A DNA stretch of 64,000 bases from NCBI GenBank assembly GCA_914767715.1, contig OU612074.1:18400062-18464061 (forward strand), written 5' to 3'. The stretch comes from Membranipora membranacea (taxonomy: Eukaryota; Bryozoa; Gymnolaemata; Cheilostomatida; Membraniporidae). Below the pieces are notes generated by a model. It did not search any database. It was not told the origin of the DNA and was given only the letters and a program-made list of their open reading frames with translations. A program made the translations under genes and the position numbers. Every line of letters begins with the position of its first letter. Position 1 is the first letter of the stretch. Of the stretch, positions 52,225 to 64,000 are shown in pieces.

Positions 52225-53800
52225 AAGGGTACCCCATCGAAAACTATGTCCCTTGTTTGTAGTTTTGAAACATGGGTCTAACTTGGAGTTATGCTTTCAC
52301 AGTTATAATATAACCATTTTATGCAAGTGTCAAAGATGGGGTTATAATTGCAAGGACCTGCAAACTCAACAAACCATTGTCAATTATGAATATATGTACA
52401 GGTAATATCACTTGTAGGAATAAGCGCATGACAAAAAATTGGTAGCTAAAGATAATTGAGCATATTATGAACAAGTAAAAACAGATGGGTGATATACTGA
52501 TTACGAGGATTGATGGGACTCAGATACTATCATGGTCCATGAATTTCCTATAGCCTATAACAGGGGTGCTCAAACTATGGTCCGTGTGCCAAATTTGGCC
52601 CACTTGCCATTTTTAGTTGGCCCACTTGCCCATATTAAAACTCACCCATTTAGACTGGTTTATTTAGGCTGAAAGTTTACTCATGGCCAAACACCCATCA
52701 AGTCTTGTTAGTGACAACAGTGCTTAGTATGTTTTATGAGGAAACATGAGGATCAGGATGAAGCTGTTACAGCTACACTATACAATACAGCTAACAGAAC
52801 TGAGCTAATCCATGCAGTGAATGGCCTCAGCAATTCCTCCACTCCAAATGTTTATTAACTCCTTGATTCCACTTTACATCACATCCCAGCAGTGAGTTAC
52901 GTTTGCAAGCCTATTAAGGCGCAATACCCATGGTGGTCAGTCCCCATAACATACATGATCTTACATGACGATACTGCTGAGTACATGCAAAGAGTTACTC
53001 CTTGGTACATGTCACTAAACATTACTAGTTGGCCCTTGACTGCCTCAAAGGCACAGACCACCTTATCATACTAGTTGTGGGGGTCTGTGGGGTGGGAAGA
53101 AAAGAAGGCATTTTTACATGCCAACCCCACATCCAAAAAAAAAATTTTGCGCCTCGCGCACATCTGAGGTTCACCAATAAACTCGATACGCCCCAATTGC
53201 GCTTCAATATGCTCATTTTTGTGAGCGGCTCGCAGGCAAAAAGTTTTAGCACCCCTGGCCTATATCAACATGTAATCATTAAAATTATATATATTATATA
53301 TATATATATATGATAACATTCAGACAATGGGATGCTGCCGTTTCGAAGAGATGTAACATCTTAATATGGATGACTTTCAGTGCAACCAGCCCTTCAAGCT
53401 CTATGAACAGATGAAAAACACACAGATATCACAACCCTGACAGCTACCAATGGCCAAGTGTTCCTCAACATCATCTTCCAGCTTCCAACAGCACGCTAAA
53501 AAGAGCATCTGCTGCGTAACCAATTCAAGCGCTACAAAACAATTGACTGTTATTCAAAAAGTCTTCGGGCAAATCAAGCTAATTTAATAATGAACCAGCT
53601 AAAAACAGACACCGGCCTATGTCCAATTAACCCTTGGTCTCAGCATGCCCACATTAACCCGCGACTGACCTGCATGACTGAAACTTCAGGCCCAACCAAC
53701 ATGGAATCCTCACAGGTGTTTGCCTCACCCTTCCATTTGTCCTCATGTTAATTTTAAAGCAATACACCAAGGACAAGTGATATAAACTTCGGCATGTCCG
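52225..53800 (+). repeat. Diverged fragment of the 2-kb unit / HBD element flank
   Basis: 52240-52550 matches the block around 3000-3150 (TTTTGAAACATGGGTCTAAC); 53640-53760 contains ATGGAATCCTCACAGGTGTT as at 4105. Split by a hAT-like insertion. Confidence 0.55.
52561..53257. mobile_element. hAT-like non-autonomous element
   Basis: Ends CAGGGGTGCTCAAACT and AGTTTTAGCACCCCTG. Flanks are GCCTATAA (52553-52560) and GCCTATAT (53258-53265), an 8-bp target duplication with one change, as hAT transposases make. 697 bp; no transposase ORF. Confidence 0.8.
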
Positions 53801-54704
53801 AGGACTACCCTGTGGCAGTTTGAAGAAACCAATCCTATGCCCACAGGAGAAAAAAATGCCATTACTTATTTCATTGTCCTAAAAGCTGCAAGAGTACTGT
53901 TACTGCAGTTGCAACTGCAGTATGGGATGAGTGTGGGTTTTGAAGTTATACGGAGTGGAGAATGACGGATGAACGTTTATGTCTTTATTGGTGTATTGGC
54001 ATCGTAAAACTGTAATAAAGATTGTGCTTATAAAGTTTTTGGTCTTAGAGACAATCGGTGCCATCAATTGGAAGAAAAATAACCATGAAATGTAAATGCA
54101 AATTACATCAAAAACATAAGGCAAATTACATCAAAACATACAAACCAAAAAGACTTTATATGCACCTCAGTGCTCCTTATGGATATCATATCCTTCATTT
54201 ACTTTATTGCTGATAATAATTGTGACATAGATGTTCACTCATCTGTCAGCAAACCCGCACTGAAAGGCAATTATAATTAACAACGCTGGGCCCTGCACCA
54301 CACCAGTTATCACAACGAGACAATGGCTCGCGTCACAGATAGCAATCACTAGCTAGCCCCCAGACCAGATCCAGGATTCGGGCGCCAATAAATCCCCGCA
54401 CTGACCCGCGGTCACACTCCCCCTCTAATTAATATCTCCACCCGCCAACTGATGCAGACCTGATGTGCATCTCTTTGGCTTGACCTGATTATCCTTGTAA
54501 TTTTCCTTTTTGGAATAGTGCAATTTATTGTTTATTTTCTTTATCGACTAGATGAGCCTTTTTTTTTCCGAGTGAAATTTCATAAAAAATATCAAAAAGG
54601 TGTACAAAGAAGAAGTTTTTATTTTTTTTATTTCTTGAGGAAGTTTGTCATATCTTCCAAAATTATGAGTAAAAGCGACTCAACCCATGCTCATTGACTG
54701 CAGT

Positions 54705-55004
54705 TCAGATATCAGAGCGAATCAGTAACACCAGCTTATGAACTGGCCTTTCGAGGAAAGACTTCTTGAGTGCCCTCCCAGGAGAACGATCACCGATCTG
54801 CAGACGAACGCGTCTAACCAAACCATCATGACTAACTATAAGGTCAGAAACTCGACACAACCTCCAATCACCTCTACACAGCTGCTCATCCTTCAAAAGT
54901 AGCACATCCCCAACTGAGAACGATCTAACCTTATTCCATTTAGAACGCTTTTGAAGCTCACTCAGATAATGGGACTTCCTGCGATTCCAAAAGAGATCAG
55001 TCAA
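54705..55004 (-). pseudogene. BEL/Pao pol: C-terminal DUF5641-like domain
   Basis: 99 codons: VRSFSVGDVLLLKDEQLCRG, then WRLCRVSDLIVSHDG and VRLQIGD, the standard end of Pao polyproteins. Confidence 0.7.
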
Positions 55005-55056
55005 ACTTTGTACCTGGCGCTATCTTTTCCTAGAATATTGGTCTGAGCTATCAAAC

Positions 55057-55446
55057 CTAGCTGGTGGTGGTGGAAGAACTATAGATGACTTCATCTGTAT
55101 GAGGAGTAGATAAAATATTCAAAGAACTAGCTTGAAGCATCAACCCTTTCAATACATTCCTGAATGTCTGGATAGGTAGTTCCCATGAGCCACCCATGTG
55201 AGAGGAGTGGGGCGAATTGAACACAAAGTCACAATTCTCCTTCAGTAAGAACTCCTTCAAAAGTTTATCATCCACAATGGGCATGTTTTTGCTGAACTCA
55301 TTACTAGTACCAACAAAATTTGTACCCTTGTCACAGAAAATCTGCCTGACTTTTCCTCTTAGGGCAATGAATGTACGTAGACTGTTTATCAGTGCATCTG
55401 TTGACATATCATCCAACATCTCAACTTGAACGGCTCTGCTATACAT
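55057..55446 (-). pseudogene. BEL/Pao pol: integrase core, second part
   Basis: Reads SRAVQVEMLDDMSTDALINS, then IFCDKGTNFVG (second catalytic Asp; usually SDNGTNF) and SSHMGGSWE. The frame is lost at the end of this block, shortly after the core. Confidence 0.7.
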
Positions 55447-55464
55447 GCAGCTGAATATGTGTCC

Positions 55465-55695
55465 TTATCTTTTGAGGACTTTTCTACCTTCTTTGATCTC
55501 AAAAGGCCCGAAACAATCCATACCAATGTAAGAGAAAGGAGCAGAGGGCTCTAATCTCTCTACAGTTAGGTCTGCCATCTTCTGCTGCTCTCTTGTTCCT
55601 CTCAGCTTTCTGCACTGAATACAGTTGTGGATGAGAGAGGATACAGACGCATTTAGATGTACTACCCAGAAACCAGCAGACCGAACTTGACACAT
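55465..55695 (-). pseudogene. BEL/Pao pol: integrase N-terminal part
   Basis: Reads SLIHNCIQCRKLRGT, the CxxC half of the HHCC zinc site, then FSYIGMDCFGPF with the first catalytic Asp. In a different frame from the preceding block. Confidence 0.7.
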
Positions 55696-55797
55696 AGTAG
55701 AGCCACGGCCTGAGTGGTCAGAAAGATTGTGATAATGTTAGATAAGAAGGCTAGTCAAATGGGTTCTCTTAGGTATGATTATAGGATGTTTATCAGC

Positions 55798-56733
55798 TTA
55801 TAGCGATTTAGGCAACCTCATCCTGCCACCTACTCGAAGAAGACCATCCTTAATGAAGAAGGGATCGGCTGATACTATGCCTATTTCCTCAGAAAAATGT
55901 GCAGCTTGTAGCTGCTGAATCAGCCAGTTTTCAGCATCCTTTAGATCCTGCACAGAAGGATCCCACTTGGATTTCCAACGAGTCAGAATAGAATGTCTGA
56001 AGAATGCCGCAAGCTTTACTGCACTTGTCCATTTGCTCACTCTTTTTACCCATTCTAGAAAGCCATGATTACTGAGAGCGACGGCATGAGACACATACTC
56101 TTTTTTCACTTCAATATCACTATCTGTTACTAGAAACGCTGGTGAAGGTTTATCATTGACCTTGAATGCCTTGTGTCTAAGATAATCTGGGCCATCATAC
56201 CATCTAGAAGACAGCAGCTCATCCATTGTGGTACCCCGTGAGGCAAAATCCGCAGGATTATCTGCAGACGAGACATGCCTCCAATGATCAGCAGCGGTGA
56301 GTTCCCTGATTAAACTCACTCTGCTTGTTACGAAGGTCTTGAGACCTTTCTGCTGATTCTGCAGGTAAGCCAGAACTATGGTCGAATCTGTCCAATAATA
56401 GGCACCAGACACTTCAATAGAAAGCTCCTCCATCATTTGTGAACCGATCTTGGCAGCCAACACAGCTGCTTGAAGCTCCAATCGAGGGATGGTACTACCT
56501 TTCAGAGGAACAACTCTAGCCTTTCCAAACATAAGCCGACAAGAAACCTCAATATCTTCACTTACGAGCCTTAGATAGGAGCAAGACCCATACCCTCTCT
56601 CACCGGCATCAGAAAATGTATGAACTTGTGCTTGACAAACATTGCCAAACTCTAGTGGCTTTGAACAACGAGGGATTGTAATCTTTACCACATTCTCCAT
56701 ATCGACCACCCACTTTTTCCACAGCTCTGTCAC
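55798..56733 (-). pseudogene. BEL/Pao pol: RNase H / Pao peptidase region
   Basis: 311 codons. Acidic residues of the RNase H fold stand in order: HTFSDAGERGYG (Asp), STIPRLELQAAVL (Glu), YYWTDSTIVLAYL (Asp), VSSADNPADFASRG (Asp). In Pao elements this region follows the reverse transcriptase, which is absent. Continues toward an integrase with the usual linker. Confidence 0.75.
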
Positions 56734-57437
56734 GCAAACTGAGTTTTACTGTTACTGCAGTTGCAACTGCAGTATGGGATGAGTGCGGGTTTTGAAGTTA
56801 TACGGAGCGGATAATGACGGATGAACATTTAGGTCTTTATTGGTGTATTGGCATCGTAAAACTGTTATAAAGATTGTGCTTAAAAGTCTTAGAGACAATC
56901 GGTGCCATCAATTGGAAGAAAAATAAACATGAAATGTAAATGCAAATTACATAATTTCAGCATTTCTAGTTTACCTTCGACAATTTAATCTTAATACACA
57001 GATGAGATGAGATGATTGAGATGGGTGTATTTATGGAAGGAATTTTGTGATTACAGAATTTGAGCAGGGCTTATGTTTGATAATACCTACACATTGGCAA
57101 GAGCAAATCAGATTTGGTGCTTCTCTTCATCATCATAATGTTTTCTACTCCCACAATAAATTGCCGTCTTCCCGCTGAGCGAACATTAATAAACTGAAAT
57201 TACATTGGTATATAAATGTACTCCATATCTAGTGGAAATTGCCTTGTAATTGCATTGTACAAACTGTCTGACAATGTTTGTGGTTGTCCCTAGTACCCCT
57301 TGTTCAAAATTGTCACCACCCTAGACATTCTGCATTAAATTCTGATTTACATCTGCTTTTAATCCTATTCACTCAAATTTATGATAAATTAACATCCTCA
57401 GTAAAGGGAACAGTAATCTGAAGAGGTATACACTGGA

Positions 57438-57720
57438 GGGTGCTGGGGGCTGGAACAATCAACAATGAAAGCACCCCCAGTGAGACTCGAACCCACAACT
57501 CTTGCGGCACTAATTGCCTGACAGTGATTGCGCCATCTCGCCATCTAACCATCCCAAAAAAGAATGGGTTGATTGCGCTAATTAGCATGCCCGCTCTTCA
57601 CTACTCAGAGTTGTGTTCTCTCCTCCCATAACTCATTCCAATCCACCATTGCCACCCTATGTAACACAGCAAACGTGTTAGGGTTGGCCCATTGGTGGGA
57701 CCCCTTGTAGTGAGTTTTTA
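57438..57720 (-). mobile_element. tRNA-derived SINE, copy 4
   Basis: Complete left hairpin (GCTGGGGGCTGG..AGCACCCCCAG), B box GTGGGTTCGAGTCTC on the minus strand; part of the A-box arm deleted (GTGATTGCGCCATC). Confidence 0.7.
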
Positions 57721-60340
57721 GTGATAATTGACTAAACATTTTCAGCCAATTTCATATTCGATGTCTACATTTGTTTAATACAACTATTATTAGAAATTTA
57801 TAATCCCCTGCAACAGAAAAATGATAGTAAAAATTCAAAATCTTTGGCAAAGGTGGGCGCATAAGAATTCCCAAAATTTTGCCTCTTCAGTGATGAGCAA
57901 ATAGAATACAATTCAGATTACAAATGCCGTACAAAATTGCATCTATCTTTTTGCTTTAGAAAAGAGGAAAATACTCGTACCAAGGTGTTGTTGTTCTTAA
58001 AACCTCTAACTATTATCGCATGTGATGAATGACACTCGAGAATTATTTCTGGGTGCCAATAGTTCCAACAGTCCATGACTCCTCAATTACGCATTTCAAT
58101 TACATGATTTACTTCAATACCGAATTTAAAAACGGAAGCTATGTGCGCTCTGTGGAAATAAAGTTAGATTTCTAATTGCATAGACACATATAGAGTAAAT
58201 ACCTTTATACCTCACTGGTTATTGATAATCAAGGCAGGTTAAGAAAACGTATAGCATTTTCCTTGCAAACATGGAATGTTTCCCTTGCTAAATGTACACC
58301 TATTTGATAGGAGTTAAATTCTCGCATCATTCCAAGGCATGAATCGAGCACTGAAATGCAAAGGAACATAACTCCTAAACAAGGAAGTTTTCTCGGCCTA
58401 TTGGCTAAGATCAAAGTGTCACTGCTAATGGCCTATTAGTGCCAGTTCAGTTTTGGCAGCTTGCTGCACACCCACTTTCAGGAGGTCTTCTATGGCCTCA
58501 CTTCTAGGATGCATTCTAGTTTTTTAGGATATATCACATTCTCAGTATGAGCATTTAGGGCACCTTGTGTTCCTCTTTGGGGGCAGCCAAATGTTCTGTT
58601 TCTTATAAAACAGCAAACAGGAAAGTTTTGATTGGAGCTCTCTTTAAGCCGGCAAAAAGGTTAGCAATGCCCCGATTTTGACTGAAGTGATGTATATTAT
58701 TGTTTAAAGTTTCGAGTTTATATCAAGTGGTTAGTCATGGGGGTTCATGTTTTAGAGCATGCATAGAGCTAGCAGGACAGCACGATTCATTTATAACACA
58801 ATGAAGAAATGAATAGAGGTGTTGTTCCTATGTGCATAACAGGTATCAGCGTGTTATCAAACTATGTACTCAGACTTCAAGACATCACATCCTAACATGG
58901 ACTGTAAACATATTAACCAACAGATCTTTGTGTATTAAAAACAGATGATCTAGTTACGGAAATAACCATCCGAACAAAACTATATTTCCTCCCAATGAAT
59001 ACCCAGAGGTGAAAACCATTGTCAAAAGGTAGTTTGCAACCTACCTCTCACAGAACAAAGGCCAAAACAAATGGGAAACTTTATAAGTCAACTGTAGACT
59101 AGCATGAGTAAAACGCATACACTATGGTTCCATGCTAATGATTTCCATGATGGGAAAAACATAAAAAGAATCTGACGCAGCCGGGACTCGATCCAAGGTC
59201 TCCCGCATCAATACCCTTTGAAGGCATTGTGTGCAAGCGCACTAACCATTCAGCTGCCTAATTAATTAATTTAACACGGTATATGTTTTTGCATCACAAA
59301 TGTAGTTCGGTACAAGCGGAAGTGGACTTTAATGGATCATTAACTCCTGAAATCTCAACATGGGAACATGGTGAATTACTATGGAGCTACCATCTATATC
59401 TTTGACATAGCGATAGAAATTAGTATGCTAAATATCCTCACAATCATAAACCATCATCATTGTGTGGCAGGACGTAGGCAGGTGTGGTTTGGTTAGTTAG
59501 TCAAATGGTTTGATTGGGTGCTGGGTAGTTTGGTAAGGTAGGCAGGCAGAAAGAAATGTAGATAGACCCAGTGTTTTTATGATATTGATTAACAAAGGAA
59601 TATATAATTACATAAACATTGAAATCCCAGTTAATGGATTACCATGTTTTGCATATAACTCTGTAATGATGTCTTTGTTGTTGACAGTAGGAATGTGTAT
59701 CAATTATGTTATGTCAATTTCCGGCATGCATTTTATGATGTTAAATAGAGTCAGCACAAATTCTTGTTCTATACAAACTGGTAGACATGTTATATAACTT
59801 CTATAGAACTTTGAACTTTGAAAAATATTATATAACTTTCATTTGTATCCAAACAGCCCTATGAATCATGCGATCTCAGCTGCAGCGGTCTGCAGGAGCA
59901 TGCCAGACCGTCCATGAACTATTCCACATTGATGTATGCTTTGCCTAGGTAGGTTTACCTATGGTATTGAATTTAGCTTCTCCATATTATGATGGCAGAT
60001 ATGAGATGATATTTTATACCATCACAATATATCTTCCAGCACAATATGAAGAAGCTTAATTCTCCTTACTTCAAATGTTAAATAACTTTCATTCATATCC
60101 AACAGCCCTTGCAATCATGCGATCTCCATAGTCTCCATGGAAACTTGTTGTGGTTAGAGGGAAAACGAAGAGTTTACAATTCAGCTTGAGCTCAAAATTT
60201 ACCCCACCGTGAATAGCCGCAGGATAATAGTGTAACGAGGAGAGACATCATATACTATCCCTACTATGATTGATACTTTAAATCGAGAAAAATCAGTGAG
60301 CACATATTCTGGAGTGTGAAAGAGAATGAACAGTAAAAAA
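57720..60340 (+). repeat. Family X repeat, copy at 58-60 kb
   Basis: Collinear with 8650-10560: SINE, then AATTCAGATTACAA, AAAACGGAAGCTATGTGCGC, then GCAGCGGTCTG and the TTAGCTTCTCCATATTATG hairpin. Differs by insertions, including about 58250-58620 and the tRNA-like piece at 59171. Confidence 0.7.
59171..59260 (-). other. tRNA-like sequence, class II-like
   Basis: On the minus strand: GCAGCTGAATGGTTAGTGCG (A-box region), a long anticodon/variable part and GGATCGAGTCCCGGCTGCG. GCAGC and GCTGC could pair. Absent from the 8-kb copy, so inserted here. Probably a SINE or tRNA pseudogene. Confidence 0.4.
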
Positions 60341-60804
60341 TATAGAAAGTTTCAAATTAAAATAGTGGTTGAAAAGAACACAAGACAGTCGTAGGTGGTA
60401 GAAGCTGATCTTGAATTTAAAGCTTACAACGAAGAATATGATCAACTGTCAATAAAAAGATGTGACATTGTCATAAACATATTTATATGTTTATGGACAT
60501 TGTGCATGAATAGACTGAGAATAGTAATCATCGTTTTTGCATGAGCTGTTTTTCGTTGAAACTGTGAATTTATTGACCACCACAGATAGGATTTTGAGAT
60601 GAGATGCCATCAAATTGTCATTTTCACAATGCCAATCTCCAAAGAAATTTAGAATATGCAATGTTAAGAGGATGCTTGCTCCAGTTTGGCCCAAAGGTAT
60701 ATTTTCAGGACGGCCATAATTGCGCATAAGGATAGCTCATATTGATGAACTTTAACCTCAAAATGTCATAGCGCAATCAACTCTCTGAAGACAAACTGGT
60801 TGAT

Positions 60805-61216
60805 TTAAAATAGACTGTTGTTTTCAAAATGAAATTGTGATTGCATGGTTAGAGCTTTCACACAAATTTTTGAGATTGCGGTGAGTATTGATATTGGTCT
60901 GTAATTATCTTTGTTAGATCTAGAAACCGTTTTGAACAATGGTTTCACTCTGGCAATATTTTGGCTGAGAAATTTGAGTGATTTCCTGACAGATCTCGGA
61001 AAAATTGAGACTGGGTTTTTGCACACGCAGCTCATGAGTCACAGAGTCAGCAGTTCTATCACGATAAAGCATCTTATTAATATATTTACAGTTTTCATCC
61101 TGGTAATACTGACACTGTGTCAGATGACATTTTCTTATGTAATCATCATAAGGAACATCATGTTTCATAATTACCTTAGTGTATGAAAGCAGCCATATTT
61201 TCTTCCGAATGTGCAA
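60805..61216 (-). pseudogene. LINE reverse transcriptase fragment
   Basis: Two overlapping frames: 60920-61216 (the linker before the RT) and 60805-61035 with ARVKPLFKTVSRSNKDNYRP followed by ISILTAISKI, the first RT block of CR1/jockey-like LINEs. Same family as 15100-15760. Confidence 0.7.
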
Positions 61217-61456
61217 CGATCACTTACACAACATGGTATTATAGTATTCGCAAATGATTTATTATTAATAAGTGCGACATTACAAAACTAAAGGTCAATC
61301 ACATATCATATAAAGACGCAGACTGATAAATAACTAGTTAATATTCAACAAATACATTTCTGTACCAGACCCTGGGCGAAACCATAAAAATTGATAACCA
61401 ATCATAATCTGGATTAGAAATCCCATAAAAATATGACACTTGTCAAAACTAATTAC

Positions 61457-61746
61457 CTTTGCACCTATTATTGGTAATTATTAGTTTCAAAAAGCTGAGA
61501 AAAACAATGAGCTTGCAAAAGTCAAAAGCTGTGGTGATCTGTTTCGGCATGATTATTATAGGCTTGATCTGCTTGTTGTGAGAGCCTTGCTGCTTGTTTG
61601 CTGACTTCGAATTGATGATATGAGAACCAAGGACTTTAGAGTTATAGATATGAAATCGAATCAGGGCGATAGTGTAAGTAGAGTATGCATTGAGATTTAA
61701 CCCAGCATGCTGTGCAGACAGGAAATCACCATTAACCCCGCATAAT
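61457..61746 (-). CDS. Unassigned exon-like ORF
   Basis: Acceptor TTGTTTTACAG|A (phase 2), donor GCAAAG|GTAATT (phase 1), 290 nt. Opens LCGVNGDFLSAQHAGLNLNA and ends with a hydrophobic stretch (LIVFLSFLKLII). No family recognised. Confidence 0.25.
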
Positions 61747-62014
61747 CTGTAAAACAAAACAAAGCAAAGTTAGTTTAAATTCAATTATTACTAAGAGCTT
61801 AAACTAAGACCCAACAGAAACATACTTAAACATTTCAGTGTAGGGTTAAAGCTCAAACATCACAGCTTATCATTATTGAAATTTATCTAGACACAGGCTA
61901 TATGGTGATGGAAAATAGTAATATTGTAGTAAATAGAGGGAATAATACACTGAGGGCGTATTGAAATATAACAAAACATAATCACAGGGCCATGAGAAAT
62001 CTGGGCACGTGAAT

Positions 62015-62225
62015 CAACCCTGGAAAGATTGCGGAATTAGAAAACCAATATATTGCACCATAGAAAACAAGTGCAGTTGACACCATAAGCTATTTGAAAA
62101 TAACGAGCAATAGAAGTCACAAAAGATCTTCAAAACAACCCTGGAAAGATCGCAAAACCGGAAAACCAACAGATTACACCATGGATAAACAGGTGCACTT
62201 GACACCATAAACTATCTAAAAATGA
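62015..62225 (+). repeat. Two 121-bp tandem units upstream of promoter
   Basis: CAACCCTGGAAAGAT starts at 62015 and 62136; both units share TTGACACCATAA(G/A)CTAT. Confidence 0.75.
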
Positions 62226-62418
62226 CCAAAACAAAAAGGAGGGAACGTCAAGCAAAGGACAGACTAACCATGTTTTGACAGCTAGATAATTAAAACTGAC
62301 AAAACACGCAAATCAAAAGAGAGTAATGACGAAATTAAGGCTAAAACCAATAACAAGGTTAACACCTTTACGCCTGTAAATGCAAACGTTGCACAATAAC
62401 AGGACAGCCAACCAGCAC

Positions 62419-62453
62419 TATAAAAGCCTGATGGACACTTGTAGAAATCAGTC
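62419..62453 (+). promoter_or_regulatory. Core promoter: TATA box plus initiator
   Basis: TATAAAAG at 62419-62426 and TCAGTC at 62448-62453. The A of the initiator is 31 bases after the first T of the TATA box, the spacing used by RNA polymerase II in animals. Confidence 0.6.
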
Positions 62454-62995
62454 AGCTCCAGGAGGCGGGTTCACGACATACAGCGTTACACATCTAATCA
62501 GATAACTATCTGATTCACTCAGCCCAAGCAGGCCTATTCGTCAACAGGAAGATAACAAATTCAAGTCAGCGCCAGGAGGCGGGTTCACGACATACAGCGT
62601 TACACATCTAATCAGATAACTATCTGATTCACTCAGCCCAAGGAGGCCTATTCGTCAACAAGAAGATAACAAATTCAAGTCAGCGCCAGGAGGCGGGTTC
62701 ACGCCATACAGCATTACACATTTAATCAGATAACTATCTGATTCACTCAGCCCAAGGAGGCCTATTCTTCAACAAGAAGATAACAAATTCAGTCAGCGCC
62801 AGGAGGCGGGTTCACGACATACAGCGTTAGACATCTAATCAGATAACTATCTGATTCACTCAGCCCAAGGAGGCCTATTCTTCAACAAGAAGATAACAAA
62901 TTCAACTCAGCGCCAGGGAGCGGGTTCACGACATATAACAGTATACATATAATCAGAGAATTATCTGATTCAGTCAGCCCAAGGAGGCACATCCA
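62451..62995 (+). repeat. Five 114-bp tandem units with hairpin
   Basis: Unit starts at 62451, 62565, 62679, 62792 and 62906 (GTCAGCGCCAGGAGGCGG). Each unit contains AATCAGATAACTATCTGATT, an 8-bp inverted repeat. The last unit is most diverged. Confidence 0.85.
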
Positions 62996-63275
62996 CAGAG
63001 AGAAAAATTGTCTTAAATCCTTTAGACACATTCAGCCAACAGAGCTTTGATATACACAAAGGTACAGATACCGCTATTCTACAAGCGAGGAAAATTGTCT
63101 AAAAACTTTTAGACACATTCAGCCAACAGAGCTTTTGACAAGACACACAGAGATACAAATACCGCGATTCACAGCGAGGAACCTAGTCTAACATAGTTTA
63201 GATACACAGAGATACAAAAACCGCGATTCACAGCGAGGAACCTAGTCTAAGATAGTTTAGATACACAGAGATATC
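62996..63275 (+). repeat. Second tandem array with hairpins
   Basis: Four shortening units ending in GCGAGGAA. Each has an inverted repeat of its own: GTCTTAAATCCTTTAGAC, GTCTAAAAACTTTTAGAC, TCTAACATAGTTTAGA. Confidence 0.75.
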
Positions 63276-63317
63276 ACATTGAATATTACACAGAATTCGA
63301 GGTCATCTGCACCAAGG

Positions 63318-64000
63318 GTAAGTTCTTATTTTAAAGATTTTGAATGTTTATGTATTTTTATGACTAGATGATAAATGCCAAGATATTGTCAAATTATTGA
63401 TTATTTATTGCCTGACGAATAGAGCCATATTTATATTTTGTTATTATTGTTTAAAATAAATCCTTGAGCAATTCCACCGAGAATTGCACCAAACTCAAAA
63501 CTAAACCAGTGCTCAGTAGTTGAGGCTAGCGCACATTGTACGATAGTAGCTCTACTTACCGCTGAGGTATTGTTGATCAACAGTTCAGTTGTGTTTTTTA
63601 AGTCTCTCTTTAATAACCGAATTATCAGTAATTATAAGTCCAGATCTGCTACCATTGCATTTGCACTATTTGAACTATATATATCGCGGATTCTAAAACA
63701 GAAAATTGGAGGATATTTTATTATTTGGGATTTGAGCCAAGGACTGAACAACTCCAAATTACAGTCCGATTAATCAAACACAAAATTCATTCACAATAAA
63801 TATCATATTTTATTACAAAACACGAAGTAAACGTTATAAAATTCCATGCTGATAACTGTTCAAATTTGGTTTGATTGGTTTGTTTTTTGGTCTTTGAAAA
63901 TTCATTGATTACAATATTTCATAGTTTTTTGTTTTTTCTGCTCAATTTAAAGATCTTAAGGATGCAGCTTTAATGTTTTACAAAAAATTTCTCATTCATT
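63318..64000. other. No gene recognised
   Basis: Starts with the predicted intron. One 67-codon ORF (63570-63773, plus) without domain. Confidence 0.3.

Larger units (their letters stand above)
53898..56951 (-). mobile_element. BEL/Pao LTR retrotransposon, internally deleted
   Basis: LTR-like direct repeats 53898-54107 and 56750-56951; on the minus strand they begin TGTAATTTGCATTT and end TGCAGTAACA (TG..CA). Between them, minus strand: RNase H/A17-type region, integrase zinc-binding and core, DUF5641-like end. Gag, protease and reverse transcriptase are missing: coding sequence starts right next to the 5' LTR. No matching target duplication (flanks AGTAC and TAATT). Confidence 0.75.
62450..63317 (+). 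other. Predicted non-coding first exon (repeat leader)
   Basis: From the initiator to a strong splice donor, CCAAGG|GTAAGT at 63317/63318. No long ORF; the exon consists of two tandem arrays (62451-62995 and 62996-63275). The downstream exon must lie outside the window. Could be a host gene leader or that of a retroelement. Confidence 0.4.

Noticed and set aside
53898-56956. Target-site duplication for the BEL element
   Set aside because: Flanking 5-mers AGTAC and TAATT do not match, so insertion boundaries have been altered or the LTR ends are slightly misplaced.
62451-62995. CRISPR array
   Set aside because: The 114-bp units are uniform with no unique spacers, and the context is an animal genome.

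Overview
This is a stretch of an AT-rich animal genome. The evidence is spliced genes with GT-AG introns, a BAK-type Bcl-2 gene, a multidomain extracellular receptor gene, LINE, BEL/Pao and hAT remnants, MITEs and tRNA-derived SINEs. An invertebrate, perhaps a lophotrochozoan, fits best, but the species cannot be read from the window. Most of the DNA is repeats. All gene models below were assembled by eye from splice signals, reading-frame continuity and family motifs.

Layout. Positions 1-6762 and 25307-32340 are the two arms of a large inverted repeat. Each arm carries about 2-kb tandem units and one copy of an unfamiliar mobile element. That element encodes a small secreted-type peptide, an RNase H1-type hybrid-binding domain (HBD), and a coiled-coil protein with RRM-like segments. 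Between the arms lie foldback MITEs (6.9-7.5 kb), a SINE, a 1-2 kb repeat family (8.6-14.7 kb), a LINE RT fragment, a complete six-exon BAK-like gene on the minus strand (17355-20644), and an integrase-like pseudogene that stops where the right arm begins (23.4-25.3 kb). The 2-kb unit is tandemly repeated again up to 33.3 kb and carries a duplicated exon-like ORF.

From 50920 down to 33696 (minus strand) I can follow one 15-exon gene. In order it encodes a signal peptide, a Ly6/uPAR three-finger domain, a C-type lectin domain, six thrombospondin type-1-like repeats, a Thr/Gly hexanucleotide-repeat stalk, a Ser/Thr-rich stalk, one transmembrane helix and a basic tail. Every splice junction keeps phase and the sum is 3843 nt (1280 codons plus stop). 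The introns hold SINEs, TTAA MITEs and foldback elements. This apparently unusual cell-surface receptor is the most interesting single item.

From 51 kb to the end: two weak membrane-protein exons, a hAT-like element with a near-perfect 8-bp target duplication, an internally deleted BEL/Pao element with LTRs, another copy of the 8-kb repeat region, a LINE fragment, and at 62.4 kb a TATA-plus-initiator promoter followed by a leader made of tandem repeats with short hairpins and ending in a splice donor.
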